From Cyclobacterium qasimii M12-11B (GTDB taxonomy: Bacteria > Bacteroidota > Bacteroidia > Cytophagales > Cyclobacteriaceae), in contig NZ_ATNM01000036.1 in the NCBI RefSeq assembly GCF_000427295.1, positions 55,885 through 119,884 on the forward strand: a stretch of 64,000 nt of DNA, given 5' to 3'. Shown here one piece after another: positions 41,246-54,279 of the stretch. The notes under the pieces are model-generated. The model ran no database searches. It saw nothing but the letters and a program-made list of their open reading frames with translations, and had not been told where the DNA came from. Within the stretch, counting starts at the first letter, position 1. Each line of letters begins with the position of its first letter. The position numbers and the translations under genes are program-made.

Positions 41246-44200
41246 ATGAGCACTAATTACCTAAGCTTCACCCAAGCAATAAAACGCCTGTTTTTCACAA
41301 TCGTTTTCATTGCTGTGAGTTTTTCATCTTTTGGGCAAGCACCTTCTGCTCCCTCCACAAACCTCACTATTTCCAATATTGATGGGGACCGATTCTATGT
41401 AAGTTTCACAAAAGGAAATGGCGCTAGAAGGATTATTGTGGCGAGTACAAGTCCGGTAACAGCTGTCCCTACAGATGGGGCTGATTATCTGACTGGGGAT
41501 TTTGGCCTTGGAAATGAGATTTCACCGGGTCAATTCGTAGTTTACAATGGAACTAGCAACCAAGGCTGGGTCTATGGTCTAAATCATTCCATCACCTATC
41601 ATTTAAAAATATTCGAATACAATGGATCGAATTTCACAACAGAATACCTCAAAGACCAATTTTTAGAAGGAAGTGCTTCTACTTTGACAGCTCCTACCGT
41701 TCAGGCTAGCGCTCTTGTTTTTGGTAATGTGACAGGCTCAGGAATGTCGATCGCTTGGGACAATGGCAATGGATACGGAAGGGTAATCATAGGAAAAGCT
41801 GATGGTCCTGTGGATGTCGAACCTCAGGATTTGATAAATTATAGTGGCGGTTCTGGTTCTTTCACGAATGGGACCAATTTAGGTAATGGGAATTTTGTTC
41901 AATATTCCGGTTCAGGTTCCAGTACTTCTATAAATGGCCTTGACCCGAGCAGTACATATCATTTTGCAATTTTTGAATATAAGGGCAGCAGTGGAAAGGT
42001 ATACCTTAAACCCGGTTCAACAGGTTCCCAAATAACTTCCTCTTTCCCTTCTGTTGCTGCTTCAAACTTCTCAGTAAACAACGCCAATGTAGATGGGGAC
42101 AAGTTTTATTATTCCTTCACAAATGGAAATGGTGCAAGAAGAATAGTGGTCGCAAAAAAAGGCAGCCCTGTAACTTCCAAGCCGGTGGATGGAGAATCCT
42201 ATACCTCCAACACTGATTTTGGTTCCGGCTCGGAGATAACGCCGGGGGAATTTGTGATTTACAGCGGTACTTCCAATGGCAGCTGGGTTTACAACCTTGA
42301 GCCATCTACTAACTACCATTTGGCTATTTTTGAATTCAATGGCACAGGTACTGAGACTTATTATTTGAGAGATCCTTTTTTAACGGGACAGTGGGCTACA
42401 CTTTCCCCTCCAAATTCCCAGGCAAAAAACCTGACTTTTAGCAATATTACCGGTAATTCTATGACTGTAAGCTGGACCAATGGAAATGGTTCAGGCCGTA
42501 TTTTGATTGGTAAAGAAGGTGAAGCTGTAAATGCATCCCCTGCTGATTTTGTCAATTATTCGGGTGGAAGCGGTTCGTTCACAAATGGGAGCAATCTGGG
42601 AAATGGCAACTATGTACAATATTCTGGTGCTGGTAATTCTACTACGCTTACCGGATTAAGCCCTGATAAAACCTATCATTTTGAGATTTTTGAATTTACT
42701 GGAAGCGGTACGGGAAGACAATACCTTAAACCCGGAACTATTGCTTCAGAAAAGACGGTTTCTGCTCCTACTCTTCCTGCCTCTACTTTTTCGGTTAACA
42801 ATGCAAATGTGGATGGGGACCGATTCTATTACTCATTTAGCAATGGAAACGGTGCCAGACGGGTCATCTTTGCCAAAAAGGGAAGTCCGGTGACTTTTAA
42901 ACCTGTAGACGGAAAAACGTACACCCCTTCAACCGACTTTGGACAAGGGGAGGAAGTAACTGAAAATGAATTTGTAGTTTATAACGGCACTTCTAATGGT
43001 AGTTGGCTTTATGGTTTGGATCCCTCCAGTACCTATCATTTGGCTGTTTATGAATACAATGGAACAGGTGAAGAAACCTTTTACCTGAAGGCCCCTTATT
43101 TGTCCGGAGAATGGACCACGCTCTCCCCTCCTTCCTTACAGGCAAGTGATTTAACCTTCAGCAATATTACCGGGAATTCCATGACCGTAAGTTGGACCAA
43201 TGGAAATGGTTCAGGAAGAATCTTGGTAGGGAAAACCAATGCCGCTGTGGATGAGTCCCCATCTGATTTAAAAAATTATAGCGGAGGATCAGGCTCTTTT
43301 ACAAATGGCAGTAACTTAGGGAACGGCAATTTTGTGCAATATTCAGGTGGCGGAACCTCCACAACCCTCACCGGTCTGAGTCCGAATAATACTTATCATT
43401 TTGAGATCTTTGAATATACTGGAAGCAGTACGGGTAGACAATATTTAAAACCGGGTACAAAATCCTCCCAGACCACCGGTGCTGCACCAACCATTCCCTC
43501 CTCTAATTTTTCAGTAAACAATGCCAACCTGGATGGGGATCGTTTTTACTACTCCTTCACGAAAGGAAATGGCGCAAGAAGAGTTGTCATTGCAAAGAAA
43601 GGTAGTCCTGTTACCTTTTTACCTGAAGATAAACAGGTCTATACCGGATCCACGACTTTTGGTTCAGGTACAGAGGTGTCTCCCGGAGAATTTGTGATCT
43701 ATGAAGGAACATCCAATGGCTCCTGGCTATATGGATTGGAACCGTCAACTGAATATCATATTGCTGTTTTTGAATACAACGGCACCGGGGAAGAGACCTA
43801 TTATTTAAAGGATCCATATATGGCGGCGAATAAGGAGACCTTAAGTGCTCCTTCTGTTCAATCCAATAATGCATTTACCAGTAGCCGAAGCAATACCTCC
43901 ATCAATATATCCTGGACAAGAGGTGATGGCGCCAACCGTATCCTGATAGGTAGAAAAGAAGGACCCGTCAATACAACACCCATTGATCTCACAACTTACC
44001 AAAGTTCATCCTCTTTTGGTTCCAGGCAAATCGGAACTGGTAATTATGTGCTTTATTCCGGTTCAGGAAACAACGTGAATGTGACCAATCTTGAACCAAG
44101 CACCAATTACTATTTTTCCCTATATGAATTCAATGGAAGTTCGGCAAAGTTATACTTAAATCCAGGCTATCAATTTGCATTGGAAACTTTTGGAGAAAGA

Positions 44201-47200
44201 CCGACAATTCAGGCTTCCAACGCCTCCTACGCTAACATTAATTTTAACTCTTTTGAAGTTGATTTTGATAAAGGAAATGGAACCCGCCGGCTGGCACTCG
44301 CCAGAGCGGGGGGGGCTGTCAATGCCGGACCAGCGGATTTTACCACCTATGGAGCAAACAGTATCTTTGGTCAAGGGGACCAAATCGGATCCGGCAATTT
44401 TGTAGTCTTCAATGATTTTGGGGAAAACTTCATCTTAGAAGGGCTGGAAGCAGGAATAACCTACCACCTTGCTTTTTATGAATATGCCTTCACGGAACAG
44501 GGTGAGCTCTATTTGTCTCCTTCCTATACCTCATCCCAATCCTCCAAAACCACCGCAGACATTGGGGTCTCCCAAATCATTTCCCCCGTTTCCAGTTGTG
44601 ATTTTGGTGATCAGGAAACCATTGTTGTAGAAATCACAAATTACAGTTCCTCTCCCGTAGGTGCATTTCAGCTTGCCTATACTATAAATGGGGGCGATCC
44701 AGTCATCGAAAATAATCCGGGTAATAATACCATTGCAGGAAATGGAAAATTGACCTACAGTTTCCAGACCAAAGCGGATTTGTCTGTAGGGGAAAATCAT
44801 GAAATACAAGCCTATATTATTTTAGAAGGGGATGTTAACAACAATAACGACAGCCAAACCATCACCGTCAACAAGGCTCCTGAAACCAATGTCACCCTAT
44901 CTCCTGATGCCAACATCTGTAAGGGAGCGTCTGTTTTATTACAGGCTGCAGGAGGGATTTCTTACCTGTGGAATACAGGCGCTACCACCAATCTGATTGA
45001 TGTGGCTCCAGTTTCAAGTACCGAATATACCGTAATGATCACCACAGAAAAGGGCTGTAAAGTTGAAAAAAAGGTTTGGGTTATTGTCGAGGATAAAAGT
45101 GAATTGCCCATAATCTCCTCAGATCCTGATCCTGACTCTTGTGAAGGAGGGGTTGTATTGAAAACCCAACTTGAAACCCCTGTCAGGTGGATATTGGATG
45201 TGGACGCTGAAATTTATGATCTGGGGGAATCTACTACATTGAAGGTCAATCAATCCGGATTATATACCTCTCTTTATCTAAATGAGAATGGATGTGAAAT
45301 CAGATCTGAAACCTTTGACTTCGAATTGGGCGTTCTTCCGAGTTTAGAAGTTTCAGGCTTAAGCACCATTTGTACAGGTGAGACATTGACCTTATCCGTC
45401 CAAGGTTTAAGAGAAATTGTTTGGTCTTCAGGCCAGTCCGGTGGAAGCATTAACATCAACCCGACCACAGATACCAAATACTGGGTAAGTGGTAAATATG
45501 GAGCTGATTGTGTCTTTTCAGACACATTGGAAGTTAAGGTAATTCCTGCAAGCGCTCCCCAACCCGTAACCCAGATGTTGCCTGCCAATGGTTCTCTGAA
45601 TCTTCCACAGCCAATTTCCCTTTCATGGACGCCAGGGGAATATTCTACCGTATTTGATGTATTCGTTTGGGAAGAGGGTACCGAAAAACCTACTCAAGCT
45701 TTGGCAAAGGATATTCAGAAAATCAACTATGCTGTTCCCAATCTTGACAAGGGGAAATCCTATTTGTGGCAAGTTCATGCTAAAAACAATTGCTTTGTAA
45801 CCGAAGGACCCGTACAAAGTTTCTTTGCTGCAGGACTACCTGACCTTACCATACAATCCTATACTGCTCCGGAAACAGTTGTTGCTGGAAATAGTATAAC
45901 AGTTACCTGGGAAGTAAAAAACATTGGCTTAGGAAACACCAATAATATTCGCTGGAAAGATCATATTTGGTTGTCTGCGGATCTTGATCTTCGAAAAGCC
46001 GATGACATCCTTCTTGGAGATTTTGACAACCCCTCCTCTTTGATGCAAGGAGAATCTTACACAATGACCCAAGAAGTCAGGGTTCCCGTTAACTTGAAGG
46101 GCGTTTATTATCTGTTTATTACCACAGATAACGAGGATGGATATTGTAGGATAGAAAACGGTGTTTGTTCCAATGACCGAAAACCACATTCCCAGACTGT
46201 TACAGAAAGTGACGAACAGAATAACCTGGTGTTCCCGACTATATCCATAGGAATTCCACCCTTGTCTGACTTGGCAGTCAATACAATTGGTGTGACCACT
46301 GATGCATTTTCAGGAGATTCCATCAGCGTGATTTACGAAGTGGAGAATATTGGTGAAAGAGATGCCAAAGGACTGTTTTGGAGATTTAAGCGAGACAGTG
46401 GACTATTTAGTTATTCTTCAGGAAATGCAGGTGGAACATCAGGAGGAGCAGCTAGCGTGGCTTTAGCCCCGACAAATATTACCCTTGCAGAGTCCTGCAG
46501 GATTGAATATTATTGGAGAGATGCTATCTATCTTTCCAAAGAGCCTGAATTCAATGTCAGTAAAGCCACCAAACTTCAGGAATATTCGGTGTTTTTAGCC
46601 GAAGAAAACAATGGATTCGGCTGTATTGCTGGGGGTAACCTTCCGGTCAACTCAAAATACACCCAACAGCAGGAGCTGAAACTGCCGGACAATGTTTTTG
46701 GGACGTACTACCTTTACATTGTTTCTAATTTTTCTGGAATGTTTGAAAACGATTACGTCAACAATATCCGTAGAAGTGATCCGATCAATGTCATTCTTAC
46801 CCCGCCGAGTGATTTGGCTTTCACCGAGCTTGAGGTGCCTGCCCAACATGTTTCAGGTACTTCAATGAACCTTTCCTGGACCGTACAAAACCTGGGAGCC
46901 AATCCACCCAATGTCAACTCCTGGGTGGATGAGGTATTTGTTTCCGAAGAACCAGAATTCGATAAAAACACATCAGTTTCGCTATTCAAAAAAACATTTA
47001 AAACGCCATTTAGTAGCAATGGGTTAGGTAATAACCTGCTGCTGCCACTTGAAAATGGCGACAGTTATTCGGTAGAAGCGGAGGTTTTGATTCCCGAACG
47101 CCTGGCCGGAAATTATTACGTTTTCATTGTCATAGACTCAGAGGAAAAAGTTTTTGAATTCCAATCAAAACAGAATAATATAAGAAGAAGTGAAAATCCT

Positions 47201-50200
47201 GTAAACCTGATTACAGGAAAAAGGGCTGAATTGTCCCCTGTCTCCATCACCCTTCCTGATACAGTTTACAGGGGTATTTCCTTTCCTATAAAGTGGCGAA
47301 TAGTCAATAATGGAAATAAGGCAGCAGCCGGATTTACAGACAGAATCTATTGGTCAACCAGTCCTGATCCCGCACAGAGTCCCTACAGAAATCTGAGTAA
47401 CGTGTTGCAAAGAGACAGCCTTCCAGCCGGACAGGCGACAGAAATAACTTCTCTTGTATCTTTACCTAACAACACTCCTGATACCATTTATTTCCATGTT
47501 TTCACAGATGTATTGGACAAGGTTTTTGAAATTGATGAAACCAATAACAGGGTAAGTAGTCAAACATTAGGCGTCAAATCCCCTGTTATTTTAACCCAGG
47601 AATTAGAAAATAAAGTCAAGGTAGTTGATCTTTCCATTCAGGAATTTATATTGAATTCCAACAATGTTGGTTCAGGAGACTTGCTAAACCTCAGCTTTAA
47701 GGTGCAAAATATAGGTCCGGATGAAATTAAAACCTCATTTTCCAGCAGGGTATATTTGACAAAAGACTCCATCCTTACTTCTGATGATATATACCTAAGC
47801 AATTTTTTCAGGTCTAAATTAGGAGCTGGTGAAAACTATGAAACTGGTAGGTCAGTCAAAATTCCAGAGGAGATTTCAGGAGAATATTTTGTTTACTTAT
47901 GGGTGGACTATAGTGAAAAAATTGCCGAAGACGCTAACAAGGCCAATAATATTGCCTTAAAGAAGATAAACATTACGGTAACCCCTGCCCCTGATCTAAT
48001 TATAACAGAATTGCAGGCGCCTGCTACGGTCATTTCCGGAGAGCGTTTTTATATCAAATACGCCATTCAAAATAACGGTGATGGTCCAACCAGGTTTGAG
48101 TGGAATGATGGATTCTTTTTAAGTACTTCCCCTGTCTTGGAAAAAGGTGCTCAGAATATTGGATATAAAAACGTTTCAAAAGTGCTGGGAGTTGGGGAGA
48201 CCTATAGAGACAGTACCTTAGTAATGGTACCAAACAATTTTTCCGGAAATTATTACCTGATAACCAAAGCCGATTATCAGAATAAAATATTTGAAGGATT
48301 TAATGGAGGAGAAGCCAACAATGAGGGCAGCCAACTAATCCTGATCAATCTTTCGGACCCTACAGACTTGACGGTCAGTGCTATTTCTATTCAGGAATCT
48401 GCATTCCTCGGTGAGGAAACTTCCGCTGAGATTGAAGTGACGAATATCGGAGATAAACCCGCATTGGGTAGTCTTTACAATGGTTACTATGTATCCGTTG
48501 ATCAACAGTTTAACGGAGCAATGGATCCTTTGATAGGCAATCAGGAATCAGATGTAACCCTCTTGCCTGGACAAAGCCGAACATTTGATATCAAAGGCTC
48601 AATTCTCAATCTTAATCCAGGTAATTATTTTGGAATAGGCAGGACCAATGTTTTGACCTCCATAAATGAAGTAGATTTCGAAAATAACTTACTGGTTTCG
48701 GAAAAACAGCTGAACCTGGATGTCAGAACACTTCCACTTGAGGAAGCCACTTCCAATACTTTGATTTCAGGGTCCTGGTTGTATTATAAGGTAAATGTAG
48801 CGGCAAACCTGGACCTGGTAATAGACCTAAGTTCAAGCAGGACTGTCGGTTCAAATGATGTTTTTGTTTCCTTCGGAAAGGTACCTACACCCAATGAATT
48901 TGAATACAATGGGATCAATAAAAACTTAACGAAACAGCGGGTGCTTATTCCTGAGACCCAAGCAGGCACCTATTATATACTGGTCAAGACTGATATTCCA
49001 CTTACCCAAAACATCCAATTGCTTGCTCGTGCTTTGCCGTTCAGTATTTTATCTTCTAGTCCCGAAAAAGTTGGTAATGGAACGGTTACGACTGCCATCA
49101 CAGGCGCAGGATTTAAATCCGGAATGGAGGTTTCACTGCTAAAAGGTGGAAATAAAATCATCAGTGCAACAAATGTGGACCTCAGCAATAGCATGAGTGG
49201 CAAGTTGGGATGGAAATTGTCAGACGTGGACTTTGGCACCTACGATGTACAAGTCGAAAACCCAGATGGATCCATTGTTATTTTGGAAAAGGGTCTTGAA
49301 GTCGAACCTAGTACTGGATATTCAGGATTGAGCTATACTATTTTGGCCCCTGATGTGGTCCGAAGGGGGAAAACAGCATTTTACAATGTCGTCTTCAAAA
49401 ATGAAGGGAATGTAGATGTTCCCATTTTGAATGCCCAGGTTACCATGCAGGAAGACATTGTTATTTACGAGTTGAAAACCCAAGGTGGCCTTAGGACCAA
49501 TTCAACCCTGGATCCATTGGGTCGTTTAGCCGATAATGCTGATTACGGTATAATTAACGGGATGCTGGCTGTTCCATTATTTGGAAGGGATATAAAACCT
49601 GGGGAGGAATTATCAGCAAGTTTCTTGTTGGGAAATTTCACAGGCGATACCTTCCCAATGAAAGTTCAAACCATGGGGATCTCACCTGCTGCAATGATAT
49701 TCACCCTCATGGATAAAATAGAGACTACCAGGCAACTGGCCCTAAGTACTCCTGAAATGTTTTATGAGGACAGGGCCTTAGTTGCCGACAAAATAGGATT
49801 TAGGCATGCAATGATCCAGAACTATATAGAATTTGGCGTTTTATCGGCTAAAGATACGGTAGGGTTTGATCTGGGCTGTATAAATTGTACCCTAATCCCT
49901 CAAGATGAAAATTTTAACCCAGAGGAGGATGTAGTTGGTAGTTTATTTTTGGATCAGGCTACTTTTGGATCAGGAGGCACATATGATTGGCAGGTCAATA
50001 AATACGCAGGCAGTGCCGGAGATGACCCTGGTTGGGATTTAGTTAAAGTCGCCAAAACCTTAACTATCACAGCGACAAAAGAAGCACCATTTACCATAAA
50101 AGTAAACAGTACGGATTACAACAATTACCCAGGTTATCTGGCAGGTTGGTATCCGGCAGTGGACAAGTGTTGGACCATCGTAGTAGCAAGCAATGGGATT

Positions 50201-53200
50201 ACAGGCTTTGATCCGGATAAATTTGATATTGATCTGAGTGGATTTTTAGCCTATAATTTTATTTATAATGGAACTTTCAGCGTCCAGCAATTGGATGCGT
50301 TTACCATCTCTTTATGTTTTAAAGCTTATGTCCCAGGACCTGGTGAACAGGGTGTTCCTGGCGCTCCTGGTGGTTGGGGAGAAGATGGTTCTCCGGGAGG
50401 ACAAGGAGGCCCCGGCGCTCCTGGGTATTTCACCTGGTGCAGGAGGAAAAGGAGGCGTTGGAGGCCCTGGAGGCGGAGGAAGAGGCGCTGATAGTCCTTC
50501 AGGCAATTGTCCCGTTGGGGAAGACTGTACTCCGGATGATCCAGGAAACCCTGATGATCCTCCGGGAAAATGTCCCTACCCAGAAGGTTGTGGCGATGAT
50601 GGAGATGGAGATGGCGACGGTGGCAATGGCGGTGCAGGTAGTGCTGGTAATTGTGAAAATGGAGTTTCCGGCACTCCAAAAGGTACTCCTTGTCATACTG
50701 ACCCTGATAATCCTCCCCCTCCAGGGGGAGCACCAGGCGGCAGTGGCAGCGGTGGATCCGGTGGTAGCGGAGGCGGTGGAAGTGGTGCCCCATCACCTAG
50801 TGGCTGTTCTGCTGGAGGTGGCTCCGGCGGTGCGTCAAGTGATTTCTTTAGTTCACCCTCTTGTGGTCACTTATTTACAGGAATAGGATGTGGAGCGGCA
50901 GCTGTAGGCTGTGGTGTTGGAGCAGTAGCTTGTGCCACTGTAGTTGGGTGTGGATTTGGAGCAATTACTTGTACCATTGGATTAACATCCTGCGCTTTCT
51001 CGGTGTATGATGCCCTCGTACCAAATGCTCCCCCAACAAAAGAGGGAGATAAAGCAGCATTGTGCATTGGTAGTATTGGTGCCAACCTCGCAGGTGGATC
51101 CCCAATTGGAGCTGGAATTGATGCAGGTTTATGTCTTGGGGAAAAATTACTTTGCAAGCCTGTAGTTTCCTCCTGTGACCCTAATGAAATATTAGGACCT
51201 GTAGGATCTGGAGATGAACGCTTTGTTGCTAAAGAAGAAGAACTGCCGTTTACGATATTCTTCGAAAATGATCCGGTTTTCGCCACAGCACCTGCGCAGC
51301 GTGTAGTGGTGAGGCAAAAATTGGATCCGAATTTTGATCCTGCAAGTTTCCGACTGAACGCTTTTGGATTCCATAACATGACCTTCGAGGTTCCTGCTGG
51401 ATTGACAAATTATACCGCCAAGCTAAATACAGCGGCTGAAATCGGCGTGGATATCAATGTAACTTTCGGTCTTGATCCTGTGAACAATGAATTGTTCTGG
51501 GCTTTACAGTCTGTAGATTCGAAAACAGGACTCCCTCCTTTCGACGCCTTGGCAGGATTCCTCCCAGTAAATGATTCCACGGCAATAGGCGAAGGTTTTG
51601 TTTCTTATTCCATCAAAGCAGGTAGGGAAACGGTAACCGGTGATAGCATTAAAGCAATAGCCAATATCTTTTTTGACAACAATGCTCCTATTTTCACCAA
51701 TGAAGTCTTCAATACTGTGGATGCAGTAGCACCTACTTTATTGGAAGTAAAAGATGTTCTGGTTGAATTTGATTCGTTGATGAGCTTTACGGTGGAAGCG
51801 GTAGATGATCTCGGAGGCAGTGGAGTCAAAGGTTTTGATGTTTTTGTTTCCGAAGATGGAGGGCCATATATTTTGCAAAGCCTGGACAATGCCGTGGGTG
51901 AAAAATTTGTTTTCCGCGGTTCCCCGGGCAAAAATTACTGCCTTGCTGCCGTGGTCAAAGACAATGTCAATAACAGTATTCGAGTTAGCGAGGAAGATGT
52001 TATCTGCTTCACGACGCCAGAAGAGGTTAGCAATATTTCAAAAATATTCACCCTTCAGCAAGCTGTTTCGGGACAAGGTCAAATCCATGTCCTGCAAGGT
52101 GGTACGGTTTTCAACGAATCTGAGGAAATACAAATAGAAGCAATTCCAGCAGAAGGGTGGACCTTTTTAAGGTGGGAAGGCGATATCAGCAGTACCGAAG
52201 CAGGCCTCAACCTGCTGATGAACAGCAACAAGTCCATCAAAGCGGTATTCATCGAGGGTGATTTGCCAGTATTTGCACTTAACATTACAACAGACGGGAA
52301 CGGAACAATATCCATGGAGCCTGAAGGCAATCAATTTGAATCAGGTGAAAAAGTTACCTTAACAGCAATTGCGGCAGAAGGATGGGATTTTGTGGCTTGG
52401 GAAGGTGATTCTGAATCCACAGAGGCCTCCATCATCCTGACCATAGATGAAGCAAAAAATCTGAAAGCTACCTTTGTGGAGATGTTGCAAGTCGGGCTGG
52501 AAGGAACATCACTTAGTTGTCAGGATGCGGCCGATGGCACCCTCCAGGCCAAGGTGACTGGAGGAATCGCACCCTATGAATATTCCTGGCTTAAAGATGG
52601 GGCACCAATTGCCTCTGATTCTGAAACGCTCGCTGCATTGGAAGCAGGAAACTATCAGGTAACTGTCAAAGACAAAAGAGGTAAAACGGCTGTGCAGACC
52701 CTCTCTATCCTTGTAGAGGATAAGGAAGCACCCCTGGTCAAAGTCAAAGCAAATATTGTAGTCAACCTTGGTGCCGATGGAAATGGAAATTTATCTGAGG
52801 AAATGGTTGATGATGGTTCCACCGACAATTGTGGGATAGAAAGCATTGTCCTGAATAAGACCAAATTTACTTGTTCCGATCTCGGTGAGCAGCAAATAAT
52901 GCTGACAGCTAAAGATGCAACTGGAAATGAAACAGCCCAACAGTTTACCATAACGGTTAAAGACAATGTTCCTCCGGAAGCAATAGCCAAAAGTGCTACG
53001 CTATTCCTTGATGCCAACGGCCTTGTGACCCTTAATGCTACTCTGGTTGATGGGGGATCAACTGACAATTGCAGCATTGCCTCCATTTCAGTAAACAAAA
53101 CCTCATTTGACTGTACTGACTTAGGAGAAAATGAAGTATTTCTCACGGTCAGGGATGGTGCAGGAAATGAAACTGTTGTGCCAGCCACTGTCAAAGTTAT

Positions 53201-54272
53201 GGATGAGATCCCTCCAGTTATTTTGAATGTTCCTGAAAGTCAAATGGTCTATGCGGGAGCCTCTTCAGGCTATGTGTTACCTGATTTTATCAGTGCCTCT
53301 ATCACAGAAGACAATTGTGAGACAGTTTCGTTTACACAAAGTCCGGTAGCCGGTAGCACCCTGGTTTCTGATCAAAGCCATACCATAACCCTTACGGCAG
53401 AGGATCTAAGTGGAAACATCACCACAGCTGACTTTACCATCACTGTGGAAGCCTTGCGGATTGCTACTGTAGCTTCACTTGATTTGATCGAGGTCACCTG
53501 GAATACAGCTTTTGATGCACTTCCACTTCCAAACGATGTGCAAGTGACCCTGAATAATGGGGAGATGATACGTTTGAATGTGGACTGGCAGGAATCGAGT
53601 TATGAGCCAATTGTAGCGGGAGTTTACAGCCTTACCGGAACACTAACCTTAACGGATGACATCACTAACCCTGAACAGGTTGAGGCCAGCCTGATGGTTT
53701 TAATTGGTGACAAACCACAACCTCAGGATATCTTATTGAACATCACCAATCGGGACAGGGATCCGAACATTCCCATTGGAGATTTGTCCACTATTGATTC
53801 TGCTGATGATATCCATCAGTACGAAATTACAAATAATGGACCTGACAACGGTTTATTCCTAATCTCTGGAAATGAACTACGTTGGGACAGTAGCAAAAAG
53901 ATCCCGGGGCAAAAAGATTTCACCATTGAAGTGAGCAGTACGGATAGGGCAGGAAATATCTTAATCAAAACGTTCACAATGAGCTTACTCTTACCCAAAC
54001 TAGACGATATAGAGGTTTTCAACACCTTCTCGCCAAATGGTGATGGGGCGAATGATACCTGGGGGATACCAGACCTCTTCGAATTTGATGAGGTAACCAT
54101 TAACGTGGTAGATCGGGCAGGCCGAATAGTCTTTATGACCACAGACCCGAAGGCTAGATGGGATGGAACCTTTGAGGGCAACAATTTACCTGCAGGAACA
54201 TACATCTACGTTATTGCGACCAAAGACCCCAAAGAAATGAGGTCAGGCACCATCAATCTAATCATAAGATAA
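41246..54272 (+). CDS. Giant multidomain surface protein with T9SS type B sorting domain (one frameshift as sequenced)
   Basis: The restored protein is about 4,341 residues. Signal peptide ends SSFGQA. Approximate parts: nine fibronectin-III-like modules (35-1100, in 240-residue pairs), PKD/Ig-like segments, seven CARDB domains (about 1530-2490), a PPC-like and an IPT-like segment, a Gly/Pro-rich collagen-like stretch (50330-50850), and a Cys-rich hydrophobic stretch with GCG repeats. These are followed by an SCDPNE domain, two InlB-type repeats (GWTFLRWEG, GWDFVAWEG), a SprB-like repeat and HYR-like domains. The C-terminus is the gliding-type domain (VFNTFSPNGDGANDTWGI to GTINLIIR). The frame shifts within GGG 50423-50425, and removing one G restores it. 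By analogy with SprB it is likely exported by T9SS and displayed with the SprF-like protein downstream. Confidence 0.92.
41350..44540 (+). repeat. Tandem repeat array encoding paired FN3-like modules
   Basis: Alternating modules of about 120 residues. Type A has DGDRFYYSFTKGNGARR and YNGTSNGSWLYGL. Type B has SWTNGNGSGRILIGK, NYSGGSGSFTNGSNLGNGN and YLKPG. The marker GATGGGGAC recurs at 41391, 42092, 42812 and 43532, so the higher-order period is 720 bp (701 for the first). DNA similarity is high among the middle copies, and the last module diverges. It encodes the distal stalk or ligand-facing part of the giant protein. Confidence 0.9.
50330..51030 (+). other. Glycine/proline-rich then cysteine-rich low-complexity segment
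   Basis: Within the giant gene. First comes a collagen-like Gly-x-y stretch (PGEQGVPGAPGGWGEDG and onward), then poly-Gly/Ser and Asp-Pro-rich linkers. Next is a hydrophobic stretch with Cys about every five residues (GCGAAAVGCGVGAVACA and onward). The GC-rich repeats make it prone to sequencing error, and the only frame break of the gene lies here. Confidence 0.75.
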
Positions 54273-54279
54273 CTTGGAT

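Noticed and set aside
44156..44405. Overlapping ORFs inside the FN3-like array
   Set aside because: Out-of-frame readings of the giant gene's repeats.
50326..50796. Long minus-strand His/Leu-rich ORF opposite the Gly-rich region
   Set aside because: Low-complexity complement of the collagen-like coding strand, so an artefact of base composition.
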